DNA of 64,000 bases. Source: SIG589 sp045652465. GTDB lineage: Bacteria; Bacillota; Clostridia; Oscillospirales; Acutalibacteraceae. Within the stretch, counting starts at the first letter, position 1. Every line of letters starts with the position of its first letter. Of this stretch, positions 42,196 to 51,256 are shown piece after piece. The position numbers and the translations under genes are program-made. Where the stretch lies: assembly GCA_045652465.1 (NCBI GenBank), contig JAZRUI010000006.1, forward strand, positions 20,252 to 84,251. The letters run 5' to 3'. A model generated the notes under the pieces. That model did no database searches, was not told where the DNA came from, and saw only the letters and a program-made list of their open reading frames with translations.

Positions 42196-42791
42196 TAAAG
42201 GAATATCTTGTTAAAACTTATGAAATGATCGACTGGGACATAGTTCCCAAGGCGAATATCGACATCTTTAAGTGGGCCGAGGGATACACTCCGAAGGCCT
42301 ATGCGCAGGTTGCCATTTTAAACGGTGGGGGACTTTTAGCAAAGCTAACCGCTTTTGAGGAAAATCCGCTTGCCGAAAAGAAAAATTTTAACGACCCCGT
42401 TTATGAGGACAGCTGCCTTGAGTTTTTCGCTATGTTTGACAGCGAGGGCAAAAAATATCTCAATGTTGAGATGAACTCTATCGGCGCATTCTTGGCAACC
42501 GTTCGTGAAGCCAACGGTGAGGTTGTAACCATTGATAACCTAATCGACCTGCCCGTTGTTAACACCGAAAAGGACGATGAAAAATGGTCGGTTGAAATCT
42601 TTTTAAGCTTTGAGGATATTGAGAAAATGTTCCCCAATGCCTCGATAGATAGCGGCTCGGTTATCCGCGCCAACTTCTATAAATGCGGCGATAAAACCGC
42701 AATTCCGCACTACGGAATGTGGAACGAAATTGGCGGCGATAAGATAAGCTATCATCAGCCTGAATATTTCGGCAAACTTATAATCGAATAA
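42192..42791 (+). CDS. CBM9-like (DOMON fold) domain protein
   Basis: 199 residues, no signal peptide. The beta-rich sequence resembles carbohydrate-binding family 9-like domains: WAEGYTPKAYAQVAIL near the start, DSCLEFFAMFDSEGKKYLNVEMNSIGAFLA in the middle (about 77-105) and ISYHQPEYFGKLIIE at the end, the usual closing strand. Its ATG overlaps the DUF2344 stop by four bases (ATGA). Absence of an export signal and the operon make a cytoplasmic role likely. Confidence 0.75.
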   Translation: MIKEYLVKTYEMIDWDIVPKANIDIFKWAEGYTPKAYAQVAILNGGGLLAKLTAFEENPLAEKKNFNDPVYEDSCLEFFAMFDSEGKKYLNVEMNSIGAFLATVREANGEVVTIDNLIDLPVVNTEKDDEKWSVEIFLSFEDIEKMFPNASIDSGSVIRANFYKCGDKTAIPHYGMWNEIGGDKISYHQPEYFGKLIIE

Positions 42792-42794
42792 ATT

Positions 42795-42828
42795 AAAAAC
42801 GGTATGGCTAAAAACCATACCGTTTTTT
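42795..42828 (+). terminator. Intrinsic terminator of the radical SAM operon
   Basis: AAAACGGTATGG pairs with CCATACCGTTTT around CTAAAAA, followed by T. Confidence 0.9.
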
Positions 42829-42841
42829 GTTTTATGAAAAG

Positions 42842-42871
42842 AAAAAAGACCAAGCAAAAAGCTTGGTCTTT
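42842..42871 (-). terminator. Intrinsic terminator of tRNA-Thr
   Basis: On the minus strand AAAGACCAAGC pairs with GCTTGGTCTTT around TTTTT and ends in a T run. Confidence 0.85.
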
Positions 42872-42878
42872 CAGTTAC

Positions 42879-42954
42879 TGGAGCTGCTAACCAGATTCGA
42901 ACTGGTGACCTCATCCTTACCAAGGATGTGCTCTACCACCTGAGCCATAGCAGC
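42879..42954 (-). tRNA. tRNA-Thr (anticodon GGT)
   Basis: Reverse-strand acceptor GCTGCTA/TAGCAGC, anticodon stem CATCC/GGATG with loop TTGGTAA, T-loop TTCGAAT, discriminator T, CCA encoded. Confidence 0.97.
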
Positions 42955-42968
42955 AAGTCAGCCTGATT

Positions 42969-42997
42969 ATTATATGACAACTTTCTTCTCTTGTCAA
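42969..42997 (-). promoter_or_regulatory. Consensus promoter of tRNA-Thr
   Basis: On the minus strand TTGACA, 17 bp, TATAAT, 14 bases before the tRNA. Confidence 0.8.
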
Positions 42998-43043
42998 GCA
43001 AAAATTTTAAATAGTTAAAAATAGTTACAAAACACCCATAAGG

Positions 43044-43073
43044 TTGACAAGTCCCTTATATATTTGATAAAAT
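43044..43073 (+). promoter_or_regulatory. Promoter of the yicC-spoVM operon
   Basis: TTGACA, 18 bp, TAAAAT, 55 bases before yicC. Confidence 0.65.
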
Positions 43074-43128
43074 AATATAATCAAAATGGTATTACTATGT
43101 TTTAGTATATCAAAAGGAGATTTTCATT

Positions 43129-44007
43129 ATGATAAAAAGCATGACGGGCTTTGGCAGAGCGCAAAAGGCAGTCGGCAATTTTGATGTTACCGTTGAACTC
43201 AAATCGGTAAATCATAAGTATTTCGAATGCTTTGCTCGCGCACCCCGTAATTATTCGTTTTTAGAGGAACAAATAAAATCCTTTTTAAAGGAGCGCATTG
43301 CCCGCGGAAAGGTTGAGGTTTATGTAACCGTTGAGACCACCGCCGAGAGCGATACCCAAATAACCATCAACCGCAACTTTGCCGATGGCTATGTTGCTGC
43401 GCTGCGCGAGCTCGCCGGCGTTTATGGTCTTCGCGATGATATTTCGGTTTCAACCGTTTCGCGTAACAGCGAGGTTTTTGAAATAAAGAAAAACGAGGTT
43501 TTGGAAGAGGAAGTAACCGCTGCAGTTTTTGAAACTGCCGAGGATGCAGTTGCCAACTTCGTTAAGATGCGTGAGGTTGAAGGCGAGAAACTCAAAAACG
43601 ATGTTATCTCGAGAGCAAATTTTGTTCTCGAAAAGGTTGCATTCGTTGAGGAGCGTTCTCCCGAAACCGTTCGCCAGTATAGAGAGCGTTTGGATGAGAA
43701 GATTCGCGATTTGCTCGGCGACGCACAGGTTGATGAGCAGCGCCTCATAACCGAGGTTGCAATATTTGCCGATAAGGTTGCCGTTGCTGAAGAAACCGTT
43801 CGCCTCCGCAGCCATATTTCGCAAATGTTCCAAATGCTTGATGGCGATGCCGCAATCGGCCGCAAGCTCGATTTCCTAATTCAGGAAATGAATCGCGAAG
43901 CCAACACAATCGGTTCTAAAGCACAGGATGTTGAAATCGCGCATACTGTTGTTGATATTAAAGCGGAAATCGAAAAAATCCGCGAACAAATTCAAAACAT
44001 AGAATAG
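43129..44007 (+). CDS. yicC: YicC/YloC family endoribonuclease
   Basis: 292 residues. MIKSMTGFGRAQ at the N-terminus, ELKSVNHKYFECFARAPRNY, and the C-terminal IGRKLDFLIQEMNREANTIG and SKAQDVEIAHTVVDIKAEIE are the family's defining blocks. E. coli YicC is an RNA-cleaving enzyme involved in small-RNA turnover. AAAGGAG precedes the ATG. It leads the conserved Bacillota cluster yicC-remA-gmk-rpoZ-priA. Confidence 0.95.
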   Translation: MIKSMTGFGRAQKAVGNFDVTVELKSVNHKYFECFARAPRNYSFLEEQIKSFLKERIARGKVEVYVTVETTAESDTQITINRNFADGYVAALRELAGVYGLRDDISVSTVSRNSEVFEIKKNEVLEEEVTAAVFETAEDAVANFVKMREVEGEKLKNDVISRANFVLEKVAFVEERSPETVRQYRERLDEKIRDLLGDAQVDEQRLITEVAIFADKVAVAEETVRLRSHISQMFQMLDGDAAIGRKLDFLIQEMNREANTIGSKAQDVEIAHTVVDIKAEIEKIREQIQNIE

Positions 44008-44016
44008 GTGAGTGCT

Positions 44017-44289
44017 ATGAAACTAATAAACATTGGCTTTGGTAATATGGTTTCGGCATCGCGATTGGTTGCAATCGTTAGCCCCGAATCCGCTCCCATA
44101 AAGCGAATCATTCAAGATGCAAAAGAGCGTGGCGTTTTAATTGATGCAACCCATGGTCGCCGCACCCGCGCGGTTATTATCACCGATAGTGACCACATCA
44201 TTCTTACATATCTTCAATCCGAAACCGTTGCCAACAGGGTTTATGATGACAGCGAGTATGAGGATATCGAGGAGGATGAAGATGAGTAA
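44017..44289 (+). CDS. remA: RemA/YlzA (DUF370) DNA-binding regulator
   Basis: 90 residues. MKLINIGFGNMVSASRLVAI and IIQDAKERGVLIDATHGRRT are nearly invariant in RemA, a multimeric DNA-binding activator of matrix genes in B. subtilis. An acidic C-terminal tail (YEDIEEDEDE) is added. The ATG at 44017 follows AGGTGAG; it overlaps gmk by 8 bases. In non-biofilm anaerobes the targets are unknown. Confidence 0.93.
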   Translation: MKLINIGFGNMVSASRLVAIVSPESAPIKRIIQDAKERGVLIDATHGRRTRAVIITDSDHIILTYLQSETVANRVYDDSEYEDIEEDEDE

Positions 44290-44890
44290 AGGTCGCCTTT
44301 ATATCGTGTCCGGTCCTTCGGGCTCGGGTAAGGATACAATCCTTAAAGAGGTGTTTAAAAAATGCCCCGAACTCTTCTTCTCAATATCATCGATTTCGCG
44401 TCCTATGCGACCCGGCGAGGTTGAAGGCGAGAAATATCATTTTATTTCCAAAGAAGAGTTTTTAAAGTTAATTGATGATGATATGTTGCTGGAATATAAC
44501 GAATTTTGCGGCAACTATTATGGCTCTCCCAAAAAGCCTGTTATGGAGGCGCTCGAAAATGGCGTTGATGCCGTTTTAGAGGTTGATGTTAACGGAGCGA
44601 AGCAGGTTCGCGAGGCGATGCCCGAGGCGCTCAGCGTTTTCATAATGCCGCCCTCCTATGCCGAACTTCGCCGCCGCTTAAGCGGCAGGGGAACCGAAAC
44701 CGAGGAGGTTATTAACGCGAGAATGAATGCGGCGCTCCTCGAAATCGGTCGAGCCAAAGAATATGACTATATTGTTGTTAATGATGATCTTTCTGAAGCG
44801 GTTGACGATTTAATAACTGTTATTCGCAGCCAAAAGCTTCTAATGGAAAGACAAAAAAATATTATTAATGAGGTGCTTGAAAATGCTTAA
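44282..44890 (+). CDS. gmk: Guanylate kinase
   Basis: 202 residues; phosphorylates GMP to GDP. P-loop VSGPSGSGKDT (about 8-18), GMP-binding SISSISRPMRPGEVEGEKYH (about 33-52) and DAVLEVDVNGAKQV (about 95-108). The start at 44282 lies within the remA end and follows GAGGAGGATG; the frame opens further upstream inside remA without support. Confidence 0.96.
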   Translation: MSKGRLYIVSGPSGSGKDTILKEVFKKCPELFFSISSISRPMRPGEVEGEKYHFISKEEFLKLIDDDMLLEYNEFCGNYYGSPKKPVMEALENGVDAVLEVDVNGAKQVREAMPEALSVFIMPPSYAELRRRLSGRGTETEEVINARMNAALLEIGRAKEYDYIVVNDDLSEAVDDLITVIRSQKLLMERQKNIINEVLENA

Positions 44891-45065
44891 TCCCGCTATT
44901 GGAGAACTTATCGAATTAGAAAACAACCGCTATCAGCTTGTTTTAAAAATTGCCAAAGAGGCAAGAACAATTTCCGAAGAGGCTCAAAAGAACGAAGAAA
45001 TCATCGTTGAGAAGCCTGTTAGCCTTGCAATCAATAAGCTTGCAACCGAATACAAAGCAAAATAA
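44883..45065 (+). CDS. rpoZ: RNA polymerase omega subunit
   Basis: 60 residues, a compact RpoZ. Family features: NNRYQLVLKIAKEARTISEE, then KPVSLAINKLATEYKAK. It overlaps the gmk stop by 8 bases with GAGGTG upstream. The place between gmk and priA is the usual one for rpoZ; coaBC, present there in Bacillus, is missing. Confidence 0.92.
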   Translation: MLNPAIGELIELENNRYQLVLKIAKEARTISEEAQKNEEIIVEKPVSLAINKLATEYKAK

Positions 45066-45099
45066 TTTAGCCTAAAAAATTTTTTGGAGGTGCGGAAGA

Positions 45100-47538
45100 G
45101 TGAGCAATTTTGTTGCGTCGGTGGTTATCGATAAATCCACCCCTATGTTTGATAGGCAATATGATTATGTCATCCCTTCGGCACTTTATAGAAATGATTT
45201 GGCAGGATGCAGGGTGCTCGTGCCTTTCGGCAAGGGTAACACTAAACGCCAAGGCTTTATACTTTCGGTTAAAAATGCCGATGCCTTGGATGGCCTTAAA
45301 AGTGTTATTTCTATCCTCGATGAGCAACCGATTCTCAGCGATGAAATGCTCAAGCTCGTTGCTTGGCTGAAGGAGCGCACTTTTTGCACATATTTTGATG
45401 CTGTACACGCGGTTTTGCCGAGTGGACTCGGTATGAAACTCGTTAACGAATACAGCATTAAAAATGATGATTTTTCGGCCCTTTCGGGAGATTTGCTCGC
45501 TATTGCCGAATATGTTAAGGCGGTGCCTATGGTAACTGCCGAAAAAATCGGCAAGCAATTCGCTCTTCAAAATGCCGAAGAGGTTTTGGAGCAGCTAACC
45601 GCTAAAGGCTATCTATTCAAGGATAGCAACCCCATAAGGCGCGTTGGCGATGCAACCGTTAAGACCGTTAGACTGGTTGAAGAGCATCTTGATGAAGCGC
45701 TTAAGCTAACCCCGAAACAAAAATCCGTTGTCGAACTTTTGCGCGATGTGGGCGCCATGAGCGTTAAGGAAGTAACATATTTCACGGGCGTTGGCTCCGT
45801 TGTTATCTCCAACCTCGAGAAGTATGGTATTGTTGAATTATTTGATACCGAGGTTTATCGCCGCCCCGAAATTTCGCCCCAATCTTTTTTGAAGGATGAA
45901 ATTATTTTAACCGATGAGCAGCAGGCAGTTTGCGATGTAGCAAAAGATAAAATGCTCGGTGGAGAATATTCGCCCATCCTGCTCCATGGAGTTACAGGCA
46001 GCGGCAAAACGCAGGTCTTTTTGAAGCTCGTTAAAGAGGCAGTTGAGAGGAACCTCGGCGTTATTGTTATGGTACCCGAGATTGCGCTAACGCCGCAAAT
46101 GCTCGAACAGTTTTATTCGCGCTTTGGCGATAAGGTTGCGGTTTTTCATAGCGCGCTGCCGCTTGGTCAACGCCTTGATGAATGGAAGCGGGTTAAGAAT
46201 GGAGAGGCGCTTATCGCGCTTGGAACCCGTTCGGCTATTTTCGCTCCGTTTGAAAAAGTTGGCCTTATCGTTATGGATGAAGAACAGGAGCATACCTATA
46301 AATCCGAACAGTCGCCCCGATTCCACACCCGCGATTTGGCAAAATTCCGCGCAGCCTATCATAAATCGGTTTGCCTGTTTTGCTCGGCAACGCCATCGAT
46401 TGAATCTTATAGCGCAGCCCTTGCGGGACACTACACGCTTTGCACATTAACCGAGCGCTACGGCAACGCCCATTTGCCGACCGTTGTTCCCATTGATATG
46501 CGCCAAGAGGCCGCATCGGGCAACAAGGGAACGCTGAGCATGACCTTGACCGAAGAACTGACCCAAACCCTGAATGATGGCAAACAAGCAATCCTTTTGC
46601 TTAACCGCCGCGGTCATAACACATATATTTCTTGTCCCAACTGCGGTTATATCGCAACCTGCGAGAATTGCAGCGTTTCTATGACCTATCATTCGGCAAG
46701 CGGCAGGCTTATGTGCCATTATTGCGGTCATTCCAAGGAATACACACCCGTTTGCCCCAACTGCGGAGGCAACCATTTAAAATATAGCGGCGCAGGCACT
46801 CAAAAGCTCGAGGATGAGCTTAAAATGATATTGCCGAACGCTCGCGTTCTTCGCCTTGACGCCGATACTACAATGGCTAAAAACGCCTTTAGAGATAAAC
46901 TTTCGGCATTTTCGCGCGGCGAATATGATATTCTATTAGGAACCCAAATGGTCGCGAAGGGACTTAATTTCCCAAATGTGACTTTGGTTGGAGTTATATC
47001 GGCCGACCAAACAATGCATAGCGGAGATTTTCGCGGATTCGAGCGAACCTTTTCCTTGCTTACTCAGGTTGTCGGCAGGTCGGGAAGAGGAGATTCGCCG
47101 GGAAAGGCATATATTCAAACGCTGGACCCCGATAACAATATCATAAGGCTTGCTGCCAAGCAGGATTATAAAGCCTTCTATGATGAAGAAATTCTAACGA
47201 GAAAGCTTATGATTTATCCGCCATATTGCGATATCCTATCGGTTATCACATCGGCGGCAACCCAAAACTTCGCGGCGAAATCCGCAAACGGTTTTGTTGA
47301 TATTGTTAAGGAACTGCTTGAAGGCGAATTTTCGGATGTTAAGATGATAATTCTTCGTCCGACACCTACTGTGGTTCCGCGCGTTAATAATCGCTATCGC
47401 TATAGAATAATAATCAAATGTAAATTAAACGGTCGCGCAAGAGAGCTTGTTAAGACCGCGTTGGATAAATTTTATAAAACCGAAATTGGCAAGAAGACAA
47501 CCGTTTCGGTTGATGTTAATCCCGAAGGCAATGTTTAA
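45100..47538 (+). CDS. priA: Primosomal protein N' (PriA helicase)
   Basis: 812 residues; a 3'-5' helicase that restarts replication forks. N-terminal DNA-binding part (FDRQYDYVIP, CRVLVPFGKG), a winged-helix region, Walker A LLHGVTGSGKTQVF (about 288-301), Walker B VMDEEQEHTYK, and the zinc-binding block with four Cys pairs (CPNCGYIATCENC, CHYCG, CPNCGG; about 510-560). The C-terminal helicase lobe contains GTQMVAKGLNFPNVTLVGV and QVVGRSGRG. GTG start at 45100 with GGAGGTG upstream. Confidence 0.96.
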   Translation: MSNFVASVVIDKSTPMFDRQYDYVIPSALYRNDLAGCRVLVPFGKGNTKRQGFILSVKNADALDGLKSVISILDEQPILSDEMLKLVAWLKERTFCTYFDAVHAVLPSGLGMKLVNEYSIKNDDFSALSGDLLAIAEYVKAVPMVTAEKIGKQFALQNAEEVLEQLTAKGYLFKDSNPIRRVGDATVKTVRLVEEHLDEALKLTPKQKSVVELLRDVGAMSVKEVTYFTGVGSVVISNLEKYGIVELFDTEVYRRPEISPQSFLKDEIILTDEQQAVCDVAKDKMLGGEYSPILLHGVTGSGKTQVFLKLVKEAVERNLGVIVMVPEIALTPQMLEQFYSRFGDKVAVFHSALPLGQRLDEWKRVKNGEALIALGTRSAIFAPFEKVGLIVMDEEQEHTYKSEQSPRFHTRDLAKFRAAYHKSVCLFCSATPSIESYSAALAGHYTLCTLTERYGNAHLPTVVPIDMRQEAASGNKGTLSMTLTEELTQTLNDGKQAILLLNRRGHNTYISCPNCGYIATCENCSVSMTYHSASGRLMCHYCGHSKEYTPVCPNCGGNHLKYSGAGTQKLEDELKMILPNARVLRLDADTTMAKNAFRDKLSAFSRGEYDILLGTQMVAKGLNFPNVTLVGVISADQTMHSGDFRGFERTFSLLTQVVGRSGRGDSPGKAYIQTLDPDNNIIRLAAKQDYKAFYDEEILTRKLMIYPPYCDILSVITSAATQNFAAKSANGFVDIVKELLEGEFSDVKMIILRPTPTVVPRVNNRYRYRIIIKCKLNGRARELVKTALDKFYKTEIGKKTTVSVDVNPEGNV

Positions 47539-47553
47539 GGAGTAATTAAATTT

Positions 47554-47985
47554 ATGGCAATTAGAAATATTGTTACCGATGATGAATTTTTGCATAAAAA
47601 CTGTCGCAGCGTTTTAAACTTTGACGACCGTTTGGCGCAAATACTCGATGATATGGCTGACACAATGTATGAAGCCGATGGCGTTGGCCTTGCTGCGCCG
47701 CAGGTTGGCATTTTGCGCCGTTATTGCATTGTTGATGTCGGAGATGGACTTATTGAACTGATAAATCCTGTTATCGTTGAGCAAAGCGGAACTCAAAGCG
47801 GCGAGGAAGGATGCCTTTCTTACCCCGGCGAATTTGATATTGTTGAACGCCCCATGACCGTTACCGTTAAGGCGCAGGACCGCAATGGTAAAACCTTCAC
47901 CGTTACGGGCGAGGGACTAAAGGCTCGCGCTTTTTGCCATGAAATAGACCATCTTGATGGTATAGTTTATAAAGATAGAGTTTAA
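47554..47985 (+). CDS. def: Peptide deformylase
   Basis: 143 residues; removes the formyl group from nascent proteins. All three motifs are present: GVGLAAPQVG (about 46-55), EGCLSYPG (Cys metal ligand, about 88-95) and HEIDHLDG (two His ligands, about 129-136). Length suits a short type 1/2 Gram-positive enzyme. Co-operon with fmt, which makes the formylated substrate. Confidence 0.96.
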   Translation: MAIRNIVTDDEFLHKNCRSVLNFDDRLAQILDDMADTMYEADGVGLAAPQVGILRRYCIVDVGDGLIELINPVIVEQSGTQSGEEGCLSYPGEFDIVERPMTVTVKAQDRNGKTFTVTGEGLKARAFCHEIDHLDGIVYKDRV

Positions 47986-48001
47986 AAGAACGGAAAAACT
48001 T

Positions 48002-48931
48002 ATGAAGATTGTTTTTATGGGAACGCCCGATTTTGCGGCCGTTTCGCTCAAGGCATTGATAGAAAAATATGATGTTGTCGGAGTTTTCACTCAGCCCGAT
48101 AAATTTGTCGGCAGGCATCATGTTTTAACTCCGCCGCCCGTTAAGGTTTGCGCTTTGGAAAACGATATTCCCGTTTTTCAACCCAACACATTAAGGGACG
48201 GAGAAGCTTTTAACATTTTAAGAGAGCTTGCGCCCGATGTAATCGTTGTTGCGGCATACGGCAAATTTTTGCCGACCGAGATACTTAATCTTCCCAAACA
48301 CGGTTGCATTAATATCCATGCTTCGCTCTTGCCTCGTTTGCGCGGTGCTTCGCCTATCCAGCATTCTATTGTTAACGGCGAAAAGCAAACAGGTATAACA
48401 ACCATGTATATGGCTGAGGGAATGGATACCGGCGATATGCTCGATGTTGCAGTTACCGATATTTTGGATGATGATAATTTTGAATCGCTTCACGACCGTT
48501 TGGCGGTTATGGGCAGCGAGCTTATCATCGAAACCTTAATTAAACTCGAGAACGGAACCGCTGTTCGCACTCCGCAGGATGAAAATCTTGCAACATATGC
48601 GCCCATTATTAAAAAAGAAATGGGCAATATTGATTTTTCGAACAGCGCGCTCGAAATTCGCAACCTCGTTAGAGGATTTGATCCTTGGCCGTCAGCGTTT
48701 ACTTTTTGGAACGGTAAGCGTTTAAAGATTATGTCGGCAACGGTTTGCACCGATAAAACCGCACTTGCTCCCGCAACCGTTTGTTCAACCGAAGGCGGTA
48801 TTTATGTTGCCTGCGGCGAGGGAACGGTTTTGCGCCTTGATAAGGTTCAACTTGAAGGCTCTAAGGCTATGTCGGGCGAGGAATTGCTCCGCGGCCATAG
48901 AATAGAAAAAGGAATGAAGTTTGGTGAGTAA
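48002..48931 (+). CDS. fmt: Methionyl-tRNA formyltransferase
   Basis: 309 residues; formylates initiator Met-tRNA using 10-formyl-THF. MGTPDFAAVSLKALIE at the start, the catalytic block HGCINIHASLLPRLRGASPI (Asn and His, about 100-119), YMAEGMDTGDML with the catalytic Asp, and the C-terminal tRNA-binding OB-like domain (RGFDPWPSAFTFWNGK). It follows def after 16 bases and overlaps rsmB by 8. Confidence 0.96.
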   Translation: MKIVFMGTPDFAAVSLKALIEKYDVVGVFTQPDKFVGRHHVLTPPPVKVCALENDIPVFQPNTLRDGEAFNILRELAPDVIVVAAYGKFLPTEILNLPKHGCINIHASLLPRLRGASPIQHSIVNGEKQTGITTMYMAEGMDTGDMLDVAVTDILDDDNFESLHDRLAVMGSELIIETLIKLENGTAVRTPQDENLATYAPIIKKEMGNIDFSNSALEIRNLVRGFDPWPSAFTFWNGKRLKIMSATVCTDKTALAPATVCSTEGGIYVACGEGTVLRLDKVQLEGSKAMSGEELLRGHRIEKGMKFGE

Positions 48932-50195
48932 TCCGCGCAAGGTTGCAGCAGATGCTTTGCTGCGAGTTGAAAAAGACGGCGCTTTTTCTAATATCGTTTT
49001 AAATGATTTAGTGAAGCGCGCTGAACTTAATAAAACCGATGCTGCATTTGCCGCTAAACTTTTCTATGGCGTTTTGGAGCGCAAGATAACGCTTGACTAC
49101 TATATAAGAGCGCTTTCATCGCAACCCTTAAGCAAGGTTTCGCCCTTAACGCTTCAGGTTCTTCGTTCGGGAATTTATCAAATTCTTTATATGGATAAGG
49201 TGCCTGATTCGGCGGCGGTTAACGAGGCGGTTAAGATAATCAAAAAATCCAAAGAGTCGCGCTCGTTTGGATATGTTAATGCCGTTTTGCGAAATTTCTT
49301 GCGCCAAAAGCCGCAGCTTCCGCCTGTTGATACAGTTCGAGGTCTTTCGGTTAATTTCTCCTGCAGCGAAGAACTGATAAACCTTTTGATTGCGGACTAC
49401 GGTTTTGAGGAAACAAAGAATATTTTATCCGCAACGCTCGATGATTCGGCGCTTTATATTAGGGTTAACACCCTTAAAAACACCGCTGATGAATTGATTG
49501 AGCTATTCGCCAAAGAGGGCGTTGTTGCTCAAAAAACAAAACTCGAAAATGCTTTAAGACTTGAAAACGCGGGAAGCATCGAAAGCAACCTTTTGCATAA
49601 AGAGGGAAGATTCCATGTTCAGGATATTTCTTCGCAAATTTGCGCTTCGAGTTTAGAGGCTAATCCCGATGAAGCATTTATCGATATGTGTGCTGCTCCC
49701 GGCGGCAAGACATTCACGGTTTGCGAAGCAATGCAAAACAGAGGCATAGTTACTTCGTGTGAGCTTTATCCTCAAAGGGTTGAACTCATTAAAGAGGGTG
49801 CTCAAAAATTAGGGCTTACGGCGGTTAATGCCGTTTGTGCTGATGCAACTGTTTGCAATAATGACTTCCTTCAAAAATATGAGCGAGTTCTTTGCGATGT
49901 TCCTTGCAGCGGCAGCGGAGTTATTTCCCGCAAACCTGACATTAAATATAAAAGCTTTGCCGATGTTGCCGAGCTTTCTAATATTCAATTTTCAATTTTG
50001 AAAAATGGTTTTGGTTATTTAAAGCAGGGAGGAAAACTTGTTTATTCAACCTGCAGCATTCTAAAGGCGGAGAATGAAGAGATTGTTAATCGCTTCTTAT
50101 CCGAAACAACGGGTGCTAAACTTAACTTTATGAAAACCTATTTACCGCATATTGACGGTACTGACGGATTTTTTATCGCTGTTTTTGAAAAATGA
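48924..50195 (+). CDS. rsmB: 16S rRNA m5C967 methyltransferase RsmB (Sun family)
   Basis: 423 residues. N-terminal NusB-like helical domain (RKVAADALLRVEKDGAFSNI, AFAAKLFYGVLERKITLDYY), then the methyltransferase: FIDMCAAPGGKTFTVCEAM (SAM site, about 243-261), VLCDVPCSGSGVISRKPDIK (catalytic Cys, about 311-330) and LVYSTCSILKAENE (second Cys). GTG at 48924 within GTGAGTAA overlaps the fmt stop; a TTG one codon earlier is possible. Confidence 0.95.
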   Translation: MSNPRKVAADALLRVEKDGAFSNIVLNDLVKRAELNKTDAAFAAKLFYGVLERKITLDYYIRALSSQPLSKVSPLTLQVLRSGIYQILYMDKVPDSAAVNEAVKIIKKSKESRSFGYVNAVLRNFLRQKPQLPPVDTVRGLSVNFSCSEELINLLIADYGFEETKNILSATLDDSALYIRVNTLKNTADELIELFAKEGVVAQKTKLENALRLENAGSIESNLLHKEGRFHVQDISSQICASSLEANPDEAFIDMCAAPGGKTFTVCEAMQNRGIVTSCELYPQRVELIKEGAQKLGLTAVNAVCADATVCNNDFLQKYERVLCDVPCSGSGVISRKPDIKYKSFADVAELSNIQFSILKNGFGYLKQGGKLVYSTCSILKAENEEIVNRFLSETTGAKLNFMKTYLPHIDGTDGFFIAVFEK

Positions 50196-50203
50196 GGTGA
50201 AAT

Positions 50204-51256
50204 ATGGGACTCATTGATATTAAATCAATGACAACTGAAGAGATAACTTCCTTAATGGAGGAGCTTTCGCAGCCGAAATTCAGGGCAAAGCAAATTTTTG
50301 CTTGGTTGCATTCGGGCGTGTCCTCATTCGATGAAATGACCAATTTGCCGCTCGGACTTCGCGAAAAGTTAAAGAGCGAATGCTATATCGCCGATGTTGC
50401 AATCGAACGAAGGCTGGTTTCGGCTTTGGACGGAACGGTTAAATATTTATATCGTCTTTATGATGGCGAATATATTGAATCGGTTCTCATGAGCTATAAC
50501 CATGGCTATACGGTTTGCATTTCAACGCAGGTTGGTTGCCGAATGGGCTGCAGCTTTTGCGCTTCGGGTCTTAACGGTAAGGTTCGCGATTTAACCGCTT
50601 CGGAGATGCTCGCGCAAATTAAGATGGCCGAGAAGGATAACGGAATTCGCGTTTCCAATGTTGTTATGATGGGAATGGGCGAACCGCTTGATAACTATGA
50701 TAACTCGGTTAGGTTTTTGCGCCTTGTTTCTAATGATGATGGTATGAATATTGGTCTTCGCCATATTTCTCTATCAACTTCAGGCGTTGTTTCGGGAATT
50801 AAGAAACTTGCCGAAGAAAATATGCCCATAACCCTTTCAATTTCGCTCCATGCGCCTTTTGATGAGATGCGCAGTAAGATGATGCCGGTTAATAAAAAAT
50901 GGAATCTAGCGGCGCTTATTGCGGCTTGCAAGGATTATCAAAAGGTAACTGGTCGAAGAATTTCCTTTGAATATGCAATGATAAAGGGTGTTAACGATAG
51001 TAGGGAATGTGCCGATGCGCTTATAAAACTCCTGCGCGGTATTATGTGCCATGTTAATTTAATACCCGCTAACCCTGTTGTTGAAAATAATTTCAAGCGC
51101 TCGGACGATAAAAATGTTAATAGCTTTTGCGAATATCTTAATAGCAAAGGTTTAAATACAACCATACGCCGCACCCTCGGTGCTGATATTGATGCATCAT
51201 GCGGGCAGCTGCGTAATCAAAAGAAAAGGAGGGATGATAATGAAAATTGCGAGTAG
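50204..51256 (+). CDS. rlmN: Dual-specificity RNA methyltransferase RlmN
   Basis: 350 residues; radical SAM enzyme that makes m2A2503 in 23S rRNA and m2A37 in tRNAs. Cluster motif GCRMGCSFCASG (about 111-122), GMGEPLDNYDN (about 151-161), the SISLHAPFDEMRSKMMPVNK block, and a C-terminal Cys in ADIDASCGQL that forms the methyl carrier with the other catalytic Cys. AGGTGA precedes the ATG. It overlaps stp by 17 bases. Confidence 0.96.
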   Translation: MGLIDIKSMTTEEITSLMEELSQPKFRAKQIFAWLHSGVSSFDEMTNLPLGLREKLKSECYIADVAIERRLVSALDGTVKYLYRLYDGEYIESVLMSYNHGYTVCISTQVGCRMGCSFCASGLNGKVRDLTASEMLAQIKMAEKDNGIRVSNVVMMGMGEPLDNYDNSVRFLRLVSNDDGMNIGLRHISLSTSGVVSGIKKLAEENMPITLSISLHAPFDEMRSKMMPVNKKWNLAALIAACKDYQKVTGRRISFEYAMIKGVNDSRECADALIKLLRGIMCHVNLIPANPVVENNFKRSDDKNVNSFCEYLNSKGLNTTIRRTLGADIDASCGQLRNQKKRRDDNENCE

